Of a stretch of DNA of 64,000 nucleotides, positions 12,773 through 25,480 are shown in pieces. Location of the stretch: contig JAJFZO010000566.1 in assembly GCA_021397835.1 (NCBI GenBank), positions 1,178,001 through 1,242,000 of the forward strand, written 5' to 3'. Each line of letters starts with the position of its first letter. The first letter of the stretch is position 1. The notes below the pieces were generated by a model. It made no database searches. It was not told where the DNA came from and saw nothing but the letters and a program-made list of their open reading frames with translations. Origin of the DNA: Moringa oleifera (lineage: Eukaryota; Streptophyta; Magnoliopsida; Brassicales; Moringaceae). Both the position numbers and the translations under genes were made by a program.

Positions 12773-15700
12773 ATGCGAAGCATAACACTCTCACATGCAC
12801 TGCCTCCATGTCCAGGACCTCCCACATCTTTTGCTTCTCATTTGCTTTCTTTGAACTTCAATTCTTCTCTCTCCAAGAAGCACTCTTCAAGGCTTTCTCT
12901 TGGGTACCCTAGTCTTATTTTCTCAAGGCAAGTTTTGATTTATATCTTTTATGTTGTTACTTTCCATTTAAACCTTATGGGTCTTATTCTGTTAACAAGA
13001 GCAAGTTTTGAGCTTCTGTCAAAGATAATAATGGTCACCAATTTTCCATTGTAGTGTATATTAGTTTTTATGAGCTGCTTTCTTTTCTCTTATCAATTGC
13101 AATTGATTGGGGTGGGTATTTGAACTTGAGACATCTTCTTCAGAGGAGGGGCCTGGCTATCAATTGAACTGTGCCATTGCTACTTGTTTTCATATGTTAA
13201 AATACTGGTACAGGTGAACACTTGTATCTCATAATATAGTGTAGAATCAAGTACTGATTGAGAAGAGAGGGTTTCTTGTGCAGGCATTCAGGTTACTGGT
13301 CTAAAGATAAATGTCTGCAATGGTTTGAGCGCATTGTACCAATGGTGGCTAAATGTCAAGATGACCTTGTAATATTTCTTGATATCCACTCTTTTGCTTT
13401 CTTTGTTCTTTAACTCTGGATATACATTTTGGAGAATTTTGAAGGTTTCTTTGATTTTCCAAGATTTTAAAGTTCATCTATGGCATAGAATTTCTTGGAC
13501 GCTTTGAGTAGTTAAGTTATGCTTTCCCGAAAATCCTGATCAAAAACCAAGAACAGACACATAATGTGATTTATGATTAGATGCACCCTGCCTAAAGTAG
13601 CATTGATCTGCTAATCAAAATCTGGTTACTCTTGGTTGTTTAGCTCATATTTTAGGTCCAATTTTCATGCTACAGGAAATCGGAAGGACATAATTTCACC
13701 CCATTAGCTTACCTACCCTGACAATTGAAATCGTTTACTGCATGTCATATTGAAAACTTTAGAATTTCCGGAAGAAAAAATGAAATAAAATAATGCACAA
13801 ACACAGCCTATACATTTTTTAATTGCTATGTGGTTTCTGGTGATGTTTGTTTTCTACTTAGCATAACTATGTGGTTTTACTTCCATTAGAAATAATGTTG
13901 GAAGGTTACTGGTTAAATTTTCGAAGTATTTTATCATAAGCTTCACCAAACAATATATGTCAACTTTGTTCCTGGACTCTTATGTAGCCTTGCTTTACTG
14001 TTATATATGGTTGACATGATGCACAGGAAGTTAGGTACCTTGATTTCAAGAGTTGCAATTCGTCTACTGAAACAAAGGACATTTTGGATTATTGTAGTTA
14101 TTCAGTTAAAACACCCAGAAAGAATAACTCAAGAAGGGACAGTCGCACAGATAGCTTGCTTTCTGAAATATCAGTTGGTAGTTTGCTGAAGTTTATGGTG
14201 CTCTTTGGGTTGGTTACCCTTCAAGGCTCCGAACCGGCATTTGCTGTTTCAGATATTGCTAGTGGGTTGCAATCAATTCCTTATCTTGGAGACCTCGGAG
14301 ATATTAGCACAGGTTTTGCTTCAGTTAGGAGAATCTCCCTGTAACTGTAACAATAATTAATATTTCAGATAAGAATGCATGCAGCTAGAAAATAAGGTCA
14401 CGGATGCAATTTCAATTTTTGCAGGCATTTTTGCTGATCTTTTTCTCTGAACTGGGAGACAAGACCTTTTTCATTGCAGTAAGAGCGCACCTCTCTGAAT
14501 GATACTAGCAACTGAACATACTTACTTGCATATACTAGTTAATGTCTTTCTCACTTGCTTAAAGTTTTTATTTTTATATTTACTGAGAGGTTCATTCAAC
14601 TGAGGTACTTTCTCAATGACCAGTTGTACATTTCATGATCTGTCTTTCATCCTCTTTCACTTTCTCACTCTAATCTATCTCAGTCGGATATCGTCATGGA
14701 ACTTTAAGTGTTTGACCTGAGAACTTCTCAATGCTTTTATAAACTTTGTAATATTTCTGTCTTATCCTTAAATGGGAGCTTGTATACAGCCCTTGTATGC
14801 TGGGGAAAAAAATAAATAACATACAATGATTCAAGGGCAAAACTGTATCTAAACAATTTTGTAGTTAATAAATTTCTTTCTTTGTTACCCTTAAATTTGT
14901 CATGAACATATTTGAGGTAGGTATCTCTAGCTGTCTATTAAAATAGTACATTGAACATGCACTTAAATTGGTGCTTAATGCCTTTTGCAGGCACTGTTAG
15001 CAGCCAGAAACTCTGCCGCAATTGTCTTTGCAGGGACTTTTGGTGCTCTTGCGTATGTTATTCTGCTCATGCACAGTGATTTAGATGTCCTCTGCATTTT
15101 CAACATTCTGCACATTATTACATTAAGTTATCTATAAGATTGTTAAGACCATTCAAACTGCCTAGGTACTATATATTGGAATTTGTCCTCCTCTACCCAG
15201 AGATATGGCAGACAAATCTGAACTTCTATAGTAATATAACTAATTTTTCATGAACAAAATGGTCTGTTGAAATGGAGTGGGCATTAGGTGGAGTTGTCAC
15301 TTCTCCTTTCCCTAAAACGCTGTCTTAATCTTCCTAACAAAAAATATATATATATATATATTAAATACCTGACTCATTTGTTGACCTGAACTGGATAAAT
15401 TCCTCGTAAGGTGATTCATATAGCCCAGGAAACCAATATCTGGTATGCCTCTTTTGAAAAAATATTGGAAATTTATGAATCTAAATGGAAGTTTTTTAAT
15501 GTTGGTGACAGGGCGATGACCATCATATCTGTTGTCCTTGGAAGAACTTTTCACTATGTCGATGAAATTCTTCCATTCAGGTACTTCTTGGGAAATTATT
15601 TAGGATCTTTGAGCAATAAGTACAGCAAGCATGGCAGGAGATTAGGAACATGGTTTGATTAATTCAAACGGGCTATGTCTTGATCTGTTAAATAGTGTTC

Positions 15701-17648
15701 ATGCACTTAGATAACGCTCATAGGCCATTCTGCAAAGTTTTCTAAAGTGGTTATAGCTTGTCTCGTCTGCTTGCTCAAATATATCTCATTTTCTTGCAGT
15801 CAAATCCTCATATGCCATCGGAGATAAATTTTTGAATAAAAATGACATTTTTCTATTAGTAACCCGTTGAATGATATGCTGTTTGTGCATCTTTCTTATT
15901 ACTTGAAGATCATATTGCCAATGGTAAGGTATCATTTTAATATGTTATGCTGAAACACAGGTTGGGTGAGACTGATTTGCCAGTGGATGATATTGCTGCA
16001 GTTCTCCTGCTGGTAATCCTCTCTCTCTCTCTCTCTGGTGAAATGATCGGGTCTGCACTCAGGGTTATTGATGACAGTGTTGTAGGAAGCTTGGAGACTT
16101 TACCACCCAGACTAGCTGGGACATACTCAATCACGTTCCAATCATGTCTACCATGAGGTAGATGAAAAGTTTACCAAGTCCATTCTCAGCTGACTGAACA
16201 TTACCACTAAATTTTAGGTTTATTTTGGAGTTTCAACATTGCTCGATGCCACTTCAGATGATAGTCAAAGAGTAGAAGATGAGCAAAAGGAGGTGAACTT
16301 TCAATTTCATCTGATCATATATTACTTCCTGGCAGATTTTCCAGTTTTCAGCGCATGATAAAGTTGATTTCTTTACAGGCAGAGCTGGCAGTTTCAGAAT
16401 TTTCAGGAAATGGTGCTGGCATTTTAGCTGCTGCTAACACCGTCATTAGCACCTTTGCTTTGGTCTTTGTTGCTGAATGGGGTGACAAGTCATTTTTCTC
16501 CACGATAGGTTAGTGTCAATGCTGAACATTTTATCTTTCCCGTTGTCTGTTTCCTGGAAAAATCCTGCCCTGCTCTGTGATCCAGGCACTGACATGATTT
16601 CTATGCTCTTCTGCAGCACTTGCAGCTGCTTCTTCACCACTTGGAGTCATCGGAGGAGCACTTGCTGGCCATGGAGTCGCAACTCTGGTAACGTTTCATT
16701 TACATTCAAATATTACCAGAAAGGTTACACCTTTATACACACCCATCAAAAGGCCTAACACGGGCAAAAGTTCCTTTTTCATATTGAAATTGATAAGCCT
16801 AATAATGCTCAGATTCTTCTGTACAGCTTGCTGTTCTTGGAGGTTCTTTGCTTGGGACATTCTTGTCAGAGAAGGTAACTTCTGATCCCTGATTTGGGTA
16901 TTTGATATCTCTGTCTTGCAACTTTGTCGAGATGCATAGTCAGTTTAGCAAGGCCTATAACATGCTAGTTACAGATAATATGCTCTAAGATATTCCAGTT
17001 TGTGTTAAGATCATCATCCTTGCAGTTCGATTACTATCAAAATTCTTTTCAAACTCGAAGTTCCATTTTCAGCGTCTTTCCCCTTTTCTGTTCCTTCCCG
17101 TCTTTGACTCTAATAACCCACAAATCATTCCGATTCACGTGTCAAAAATGTATTCTTCCTGTAGAAACAGCGAACCAGGCCAATAACTTCAATGTAGATT
17201 CCGGTCAAAAGATCAAAAGATCTCTCCTTTAGCAAAAGATATGTACCCTCAGTGATGAACGATTGGCTCGAACAGTTCCTTACATGTAATCAAGCCAATG
17301 GGATCGATTCTCGGGTATCGAACGTCTAGTCCAATAACATAAAGTCAGCAACTTCATGGTATTTGTACCTTAAAAAGTTCTCAACAATGTTCCTCAACCA
17401 CATAAATGTTATCTCTTACAACTTCATCAGTCCCGAATATCTGCACAGTGGGCCTATACATCTCCTAGTGGGAGATTTTTCCTTTGCCCTTCCAGCCGTA
17501 CTGTTTCAACGTAATCTCTGCATAGCAAACCTTTCTTGATGTCGAAGAGAAATCATTTCTTCCGTTTTTCATGCAGGCAATAGCTTACACCGGAGGTGTT
17601 CTGTTTCTCGTCTTTGCTGCCGGGACATTGCTCGAGATAGTGAGTTAA
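12773..17648 (+). CDS. PAM71: PAM71 / GDT1-like (UPF0016) chloroplast Mn/Ca transporter
   Basis: Twelve exons read by eye give 389 residues: 12773-12927, 13284-13368, 14027-14323, 14425-14478, 14991-15052, 15512-15580, 15961-16012, 16218-16292, 16379-16508, 16617-16687, 16827-16874, 17577-17648. All phases join. Members move Mn2+ (and Ca2+) across thylakoid or envelope membranes and supply the oxygen-evolving complex. The first 130 or so residues are a Ser-rich transit peptide and linker, with a hydrophobic segment ending PAFA. The membrane part has the two diagnostic ExGDK(T/S) motifs, SELGDKTFF (about 187-195) and AEWGDKSFF (about 315-323), in inverted-repeat halves. It follows the Arabidopsis PAM71 (At1g64150) sequence closely, better than its envelope paralogue as far as I recall. 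Intron 1 has a GC donor (AAG|GCAAGT). Exon 2, which lies in the poorly conserved linker, is the least certain. Confidence 0.92.
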
Positions 17649-19000
17649 AATTTGCAGAACTTATAAATTCATCCCCATGTTTTCTTCTTCCTCGTTGACT
17701 TAAAATCTCTAATTCTTTGTGAAATAATTGAAAATGGTATTGGAGAATCATTCCAGCCATGTAAAATTCGGTATTTGTTTCTCCTAATAGCTATAATTGA
17801 TTTCTCTTTCCCGCCAATTAGCCATAGACTAATAAGTTGACCGAATAATAGCATAAAATGAATGAATGGTTGTATTTGCTTTGGTTTTTCATTGAAATAC
17901 TGTTGCATTTACCTTTTTTCAATTGTGGCAACCCACAATTTGCATAATGACTATGTAATGTGACGTAAACGAGGATAGTTGAAATATTTAGTCGTTGCAT
18001 TAACCTTTTTGGACAATTTGCATATTGACTATATAATGTGACGCAAATGACAATAAATTTTTCAACTCATAAAATTTTTTATAAGTAATATAATCATACC
18101 GCGTAAGGTAATACGGAGGAAAAAATTTTATTTTAATTTTAAATTTAATATTGTAGTTTTAATTTGATTAATTCTATATTTGAAATTTTAATTTATATAA
18201 ATTAGGTTATATTAAAAAGGTTTTAAAAATTAAAAATATTTAAATTAATAATTTTATACAATGAATGTTGATTTAATTTAAAATTTTAATTTAAATAAAT
18301 TTATATTTTGTTATAAAGTTTAATATTAAAAATATTTAGATTAAAAATTTTAGATAATGAATGCTGATTTAAATTTTAAAGGGATGAAATGAAATGTCTG
18401 AATTATTATTGCAAAAAAGTCAAATTTCTGAGTATTAAAAATATTTGTTTATTACTTTATATTATTTGAAGTTTTAAAAATTAATAAAAAACAATTTATA
18501 AATAAAAAATTAAACTTAATAAATAAATTAAAAATATAAATATAAAAATTATATTTGAGTTTTTTAAAATTATTATTATCTATGAAAATATTATTAATCT
18601 TTTATATATTCTCAAGTTGAAATTCAAACTGAAACAAATTAAATTTTATAGACACATTAAAAGTTTAGATAAAATTTAAAATTTTTATATTTATATTAAC
18701 TAAAATTTTATTATAAAAAAAATCATCTTCCTGTCACGGGTATAAGAAATGATTGGCAGGGTGGAAAAATTGAAAGATGAGGTAGGTAACAAGGTATGAC
18801 GCTTAGGAAGGTGGAGATAAAAGAGGAAGGAAGAAATTAGGCTGACGTGGCAGAGCACAGCCCACCCTTTAAAGCTTTTACACAGATTCTGATTTTTTTT
18901 TTTTAAATGGAAGTTTACCTTTCCGCTTCTAATCTTGTTCCGTTCTCTTCTCAATTTTATTTCAAATATAAAATTTAAAAATAAGTATTAATTTTTTATA
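17649..19000. other. 3' flank of PAM71 and AT-rich spacer
   Basis: No gene. Two short tandem duplications occur: a block containing GACTATRTAATGTGACG near 17940 and 18019 (about 79 bp apart), and a block containing ATGAATGYTGATTTA at 18261 and 18357 (96 bp apart). Confidence 0.55.
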
Positions 19001-19425
19001 TAATTATTATTTTAAATTTTTGACTTTCTAATTAAATTTTTAAATAATTTTTTATTTATTAATTTGATTTAAATTAGATATTAATGAAAATAATTACAAA
19101 AAATTAATGATACTTTTATTATTAAAATAACTCAAAATTTCAAAATTTACTTGGATTTTATCTTTTAAATTTGAATTTTTTTACTAATGAGTTATTGTTC
19201 ATGAATTTGTAAAATTTTTGACAATATAATTTTTTTAGAAAAATATTTTAAATATAAATCTATATAAAATTTAAAGTCAAAATTAGTTACAAAAGATCTT
19301 TAGTTTGAATATATTTTATTTTTAATTTTTTTAAATAATATTCAATTTAATCTAAATTAGTAGATTAAGGTTTGTTTGCAAATATTTTAAAAATTAAAAT
19401 TTGATTGAAGAGAAAAAAAAATCTA
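19000..19425. mobile_element. Degenerate MITE relic, copy C
   Basis: The right end (AGGTTTGTTTGCAAATATT, then AAATTTGATTGAAGAGA) resembles the right TIR of the 39.3 kb element. The interior (TTTAAATTTGAATTTTTTTACTAA, here cited in part, and TTAGAAAAATATTTT) also aligns with it by eye. The left inverted repeat is poor, so this is either an old copy or a chance resemblance of AT-rich DNA. Its ends are approximate. Confidence 0.35.
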
Positions 19426-22050
19426 GTTTTAATGATGTTTATAAAAAAAATTAAACTAATTTTTTATTTTTAATAATTTAATTTTTATTTTATTAAAAAA
19501 TTTTAAAAAATATTCAAATTAAATTTTTATATAATAAATTTTAACTTAAAATTTTTTTATCGATATAAAAAACATATTGAAATTACTAGTACAAAAGATT
19601 TCACAATGTTTTAAATAAAAAATTAATTTTATTTTATATTATTAAAATTTAAAAACTATAAAATGTTTATAAAATTTTAATTTATAAAATAAAAAATAAA
19701 TTATAAAACTTATTTGTATAATTTTAAAATTATTTTAATAATAAAAATATTATTTATTTTTTATATTTATATAAACTAAAATTTAAAATATTAAAAATAT
19801 TATTAAAAAATGTTATAATTTAAATATATTCTTTATATTTATCATAAAAAATTATTTAGTTGATTACCATTTTTAAATTTTATTGGACAAAAATAAAAAT
19901 TCTTACATCCATGGGCTCAGTTTTTTTTTATAAGAAAAAAAGAAGCACTTTCTCTTAAAAAAAAAAAAAGAATGTGATAAGAAAGAAAAACTCACATGCT
20001 TTGCTGTCTAATATATTATTTAAATTTTAAATTTTTAGCTATTTATATTATTATTATTATTATTTGAATCTTAAACTTTTGAGTGGATAATATAAATCAT
20101 TAAATTTTTTTACCAATACAAGAAAAAGTGATTTGCTTCATTAGCTCACTTAAGTGTCTTGTTTCATATCTTCGAACGTGGCGTAGGAGGAAGAAATTGC
20201 CGGCATGAGATCTTGTGGGACCCGATCGACAGATGGGTGTCCGGAACAACAAAGACTGTTGGGCGCAGACATCCATGCAGATGCAATAACAACATTAATC
20301 ATAACATCTGCAACACTTAAATAGAATATTTAAAGTAATTTGGGTTTGGTAGTCACGTGTGTTCGCACGTGCACCTTTAGCACCCCGAATATTTATCAGC
20401 ATATTCTTCATCAAAAGCTTCTGCTAGCCACATCCTTATCCCCCCACTACCACCCCCTCCCCAAAATTATTATATATAAATAAATATAAATGATAAATAT
20501 ATTATTAAAAAAAGAAAAAAAATACAGAAAACGATTGATGTATACCTGTATGAATCTAGACGCTTTTATTTCTTTTAATACAAGTTATTTAAATTAGATG
20601 ATTAAGTTTTTAAATTTCACATTATTGAAAAATTAAATTATAATAAATATAATTATAATTTTATATAGCTAAGTATTTGCGTTAATTCATAAAAATCAGA
20701 TAAGTTATAAAAACATGAATATTTTTCATTTATTTTTTTAGGTTTATTGGGATATTATTTTATAGTGATTTTCTTTAAGTATTTGATGCAATTTTATATT
20801 TAAGAAACTTATTGAAATTTTGAAAATGTTCGTTTTATATTTATGTATATATTTTATAATATTTCATGCACCCAGCAACGTGGTGCAAAATGTTGAGAAA
20901 ATGCATGCAGTGTCAGGGACCACTGTTGTCATTCGATGAGGATCAGACGGTCGGTGTTCATTTCAGTGGTTAACGTGTCAACATCTAGCGGTTACTGATC
21001 AGAAGATAAGGGAATCAAATCAATTGTTTGATTTTTTCGCGTTCTGTTTTTCTCTTTCTTTTTCCTTTTTTGCCATGAATTACATCTTCCAAATCTTTCA
21101 GTGCGGTTAGCTTTTTACACGAACCACTATTTTTTCTCTTTCAAATTAAGCTTTTTCTTGTTTGGAGGCAAAAGATCTCAGAGGAAATCTATCTTTTCTC
21201 GAAATAAGAAACTCAGAAAACGACGTCGGATCAGTTATTTTGGGTGATACACGCGCTTGGTTTGACAAGCAAGTTGAAGGAAAAACCATAAAAAACAAAC
21301 CGATAACCGCCGCGGTAGTAGAACCGAGGAAATCGTGAAGTGGGACCCGCAATGCGCTGTCTGTTTATGTTTTCTTGAACTTTGTGTGTGGGGCCCCATC
21401 AAAGGGGGTGAGCACAAAGAACGGTGACGAGGCGCTGCCGACTGAGGAGACATCACGTCACATTGGCAAGTCAGATGGTGGGACCCTTGGAGATAAGAAA
21501 ACAGCGCAGCGGAGTGTTTTGCTATCTCTCCGACGCCGTTTCCCCTGGCCAACCAAATCTTGGAAGGTTAAAGGTAAAGATACAAACAAATTTTACAAAC
21601 CATTACCTATTTTTACAAATTAGATTAATTCTTTTTATATTTTTTATTGAGTAATAATAAGAATTTAATTAATTAATTTGACTCTATTTTAATTAAAAAC
21701 TTTAATTTAGTATGTATATTACTTGTATTGTTACATGATGTACCTAAGCATGGTTTAAAGGTAATTTTTTATTTAAAAACATTAAATGTGCAACTCTTTT
21801 TTAATAAATTTTAATTATAAATTATTTTTTCATTATTTTGGCTAATGTTACTTAAACAACATATTATTTTTATATATCTTTATTGTAAATAGAATTATAA
21901 TTATGTAATATTATAAAAATTAAAATAACCTTGTCGGTAAAAGTTTAGCAATATTAATTATTTTATAGATAATAGCATGTTTTTGTTTCATCAATCTCTA
22001 AACCCTAAGTTCTGCACGTGCACACCGATCTCTCGGCTCTCGGCACGTGC
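19426..22050. other. AT-rich spacer, then promoter region of the Cys/His-repeat gene
   Basis: About 19.4-20.1 kb is almost pure A/T. From 20.15 kb the DNA becomes GC-richer and holds four CACGTG G-boxes (20354, 20366, 22015, 22044), several GTGGGNCC class I TCP-type sites (20214, 21340, 21388, 21478) and an AAACCCTAA telo-box at 22000. The open frames at 21.1-21.6 kb overlap on both strands, match no family and sit among these promoter motifs, so I do not call them genes. Confidence 0.5.
22015..22049. promoter_or_regulatory. Paired G-boxes near the likely transcription start
   Basis: Two CACGTG hexamers, at 22015-22020 and 22044-22049, lie inside an inverted arrangement (CTGCACGTGCA and GGCACGTGCAG). 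They sit just after a telo-box at 22000 and just before a pyrimidine-rich leader. G-boxes are bound by bZIP and bHLH factors in plants. The link to the gene at 25481 is positional. Confidence 0.5.
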
Positions 22051-25000
22051 AGGGTCCTCTCCTCGAATTCGATAATTCCACTCCCCTTTTAGGCCACTCT
22101 TTCCCTGTCGCTCATATTTATGCGTCTCCTAGTTTTCTTTCTCTTTCTCTTTCTCTCCCAGTCTCCGCCTCGTCTCCTTTCATGCCGGCGCTCAAAGCCC
22201 TAAAAAGCTAAACTTTCAATTCGCAGAACCCCAATCTTTTTATCCGTACACCTCCTTTTTTTTTTCACTTTCATCGATGGTCGTAGCAAATCAAATCCAA
22301 TTTTAAGGTAAAATTTGTCAAAATTATCTATGTTTTTCATTTCTGAAGAATTATGATTGTTGTGTTTGTATATCCAATTCATTTGTTTCTTCTGAAGTAA
22401 AGAGGTTACTTTTGGTTGCTCAGAAACTATAATAACTAAGAAGAATTTAGTGAAAAAAGTTTTTCTTTTTCTTTTTGTTTAGAAATTCTTATCATAAAGA
22501 GACGTGAGTGAAAGGAACTGCGCTGAGCTGAATCCATTGCATCTCTTTGATCTATTCAAGGTGAAAGTTGGATGTTTTAGCATCCAGTCATCATTATTTT
22601 GATTTCTTATATTTCTTTATTTCTTGGGCAACCAAGCAGAGTGTGGGAGCACTGAAGTTCTGTCGCTTTTTGCTATATGCTATGTGTATGTGTTGGTACA
22701 TATGTGAATTGGTTTATTAGTGTGATTTATTTTCTTTTTCCAGCTTAAACAATACCAGCTAGCTTTCAATTTGTTATAGTTATGGCCTTACTATGGCAAT
22801 TCTGTTGAGGAAATCTTATGCTTTTAGCTCTGTATCAGTTTTATCATTTCTTTCCTCCACATTTCTGATTATCCATGAGCAAATTGAATAAATTGAAAGG
22901 GAGATCTTTTTTATTCTTCATTTTCAGCTTTCTAATAAATATTTAGGTTGATTCAAGTGCTTTGTTTTATTATCAAATCCTTTTTGATCTGTTTTGTTTA
23001 AATATACCTAAGCTTGGACTTGCTCTACTATGTAATTGTTCGCGTTATACTCTTTAAAAAATGCTTATCGTAGTGCATCTTTACCTGCATATTCTATATA
23101 CTTGCCAGATCTTCAAATTGTTTTTCCAGTTTTGTAAGTCATTGCTTGTTAATGGTGTATTTTTGTTTGATTTTTGAAGTATACCTTTTAGTTAGATTAA
23201 CTCACACTGAGACAATATCTACTTCTTTGATGTTTATATATGACGATGTTTTCCTGCTTTGATTTTTTCCCCTATGATGGCTATGATAATGGATCTTTTA
23301 GTTCTGATTAAGATGATATTTCCTTTATTTTAGTTAATACCATCTATTCTTATTCCTGGAATTACTAAGGAAAGGAAAACATGATAAAAAAGTAAAGCTG
23401 GTGGGCCTTTTCATTTCCCATATTGTTCTTGTTTTTTTTTTTTTTTTAAAATTTGTTTGCTGGATAACCAGATAAAAAAAGGAAAGGAGAAAAAAAAAAA
23501 AAAAAGAAAGGTGAGAAACAATCCTTATACCTTATAGTTCGTTGTCTTATTATTTGACTGAAGTCAGTTTCTTCTGCTTAGGCATCAAGGCTATAGTCTG
23601 GTTGCCCTGGGATTTCATGTAATTAAAAAGCTGAGTTATTATTGTTTATGTGAAATCCTGTTCGTAACTTGTTTTCACATATCTTTTAGTTACCATTCTT
23701 TTAAAAATTAATTTGTACTAAGAGAATACATCTTTCCTTTATCCCGTTTCCTGTAAATGATTTCTTACAGAAGTTTCTCCTATCAGCCATTTCTAGTGTT
23801 CTTTATTCTTATGCAATTATAATTATTTATGCTCTGTATTCTGTTTTTCTTCATTTTAGTGGATTGCTTCCTCCTGGATACCTTAAGCTTTACCTGCTTT
23901 TTTCTGGTCATTGTCTTCAATTCTTGCTTCATTTTTGGAGTAATAAGGTCTGTAAGTTATCTTTCTCCTCAATCTGCATTTTCCTTTTCTTAATATTTGT
24001 CTGCTGCCTTATTATCATCGATCTTGTGTAACTGCTTTTTATTTATTTGTTCATTCATTCATCTATTTATTTGTTTCTTTATCTATTTACTAAATAAACT
24101 AATTAATAACTATAGTAAAAGACATGTAAACACTATTAAAAAAGTATTCATCACTAGTGGATCAAATATTTGTTGCACTTATTGCGAGTGTTCAAGCAGT
24201 TGAATCCAAAGTGTAGGATGTTACTCTAGCATTTTTTTAATTGAAAATTCTCAAACAGATTTTCTAGACTTGGGTCTGAATCTCACCAGTCTTTTCTGGT
24301 GTACTTTTAAGTATTCTGCTATGAAAATATTTGTGCCTCGCCTGCTCATTATGTAATGGTTCTACTTATTCTGATATGACAGATTCCAAATGTCTGTTAG
24401 AGTTTATTATTATTATTTATTTATTTATAATAATAATAATAATTATTATTATTATTAGTATGGGTCGTTGGGAAGCAGTTGTTCAGGTGCTTGTGGGCTC
24501 ATGCACAATCAGGAACAGGCTCTTGTTTTTCCTGATAGTTATAAGAGTATAGCTTCTGGTTCCTCATATGCATTACTTACCTAATCAGGCCAGAAAGTTC
24601 GGCATGATTTCTCAAGAAATTCTTGCTCCTCCCCTCCTTTTTTTTTCCCTAGATATGTTCATTTAAGAAAAGTTTCTTGGTGGATCTTCTGTGTGTGTTT
24701 CTGAATGCATTATAATAAATGTTAGAAGTTTATGTGTTATTTCTCAGAGAAGAAAACTTACACACACTTAGTCTCGATTAACTGTGATGTTTCTGTGAAT
24801 TATTTGTAGTACCTTGCTGTTCTAACATTGCATGGTTGTTGTGTACAGAGCACCTTTAACTTTCTTTTTGTATATAAGTAAAGATAATGAACTGGTGATG
24901 AATGCAATGTAATAAGAAAACCATTGGGCATCATTAAAGAGGTTGACTACATTGCCTATGAAGACCTTACGTTGATTTATTGTCATTTAGTTTGTATGAT

Positions 25001-25480
25001 TCATAATATTCAGGCTTCTTATACATGAATCTATTTTAATCAGATGATGTGGGAAAGTTGCTGGTTGAAGAATCAAGGGATGTTCCTCTATGATAACCAG
25101 GTCTGGTTTCTTGATGTCATGATGTTAAATAATCACTCTATTGGATGCTGCTTAATGTATTACTGCTACAACATGTTCTTACTGGCGATTTACTGTAATG
25201 CAGGATGATTGATTGTAATGATATTGTTGTGAAGGTTTATAGTCAGCTGAGGTTCATCGCCTTCTCTTGCAATTGATTGACCACTGTTTGGGTCACATCT
25301 ACTTAGTAAATGGACCGGTGTGATACTTCTGGATTTGTCAGCGGAGGTGGGATGAACACTTCCAAAGACATCTAACCTTAGTTTTGCGGCTAACATTTTT
25401 TTCACCCGGAAGTCAGGTGGACTGTTCTATTGCAACTGAGATTTGGTTTGAATAACTCACTGAAGTTCAGCTGTAAATAC
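22051..25480 (+). other. Long intron-containing 5' leader of the Cys/His-repeat gene (inferred)
   Basis: About 3.4 kb without coding sequence separates the promoter-like region from the ATG at 25481. The DNA is T-rich, like plant introns, and has plausible splice sites: a donor AAG|GTAAAATTT near 22307, an exon-like stretch around 25033-25101 bounded by CAG and GGTCTG, and an acceptor TGCAG at 25203. From 25204 on it reads as continuous leader, with two short uORFs. Microsatellites occur at about 24408-24460 (TTA/AAT runs), with T and A homopolymers at 23432-23505. The exact exon structure cannot be fixed without transcripts. Confidence 0.45.
25205..25276 (+). promoter_or_regulatory. Upstream ORF in leader (23 codons)
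   Basis: An ATG right after the likely 3' splice site (TGCAG|G) opens a 23-codon frame ending in TGA, about 200 bp before the main start. A second uORF of seven codons lies at 25352-25375. Both would be translated first by scanning ribosomes and could lower main-ORF output, if the leader is as inferred. Confidence 0.45.

Noticed and set aside
21146..21654. Cluster of overlapping open frames on both strands
   Set aside because: No domain or splice context; the interval is full of promoter motifs and precedes a transcribed leader.
23432..23505. T16 ... A16 fold-back as a possible retroposed gene or small RNA hairpin
   Set aside because: Homopolymers of T and A in a T-rich intron will pair by chance; there is no stem of mixed sequence and no coding remnant.
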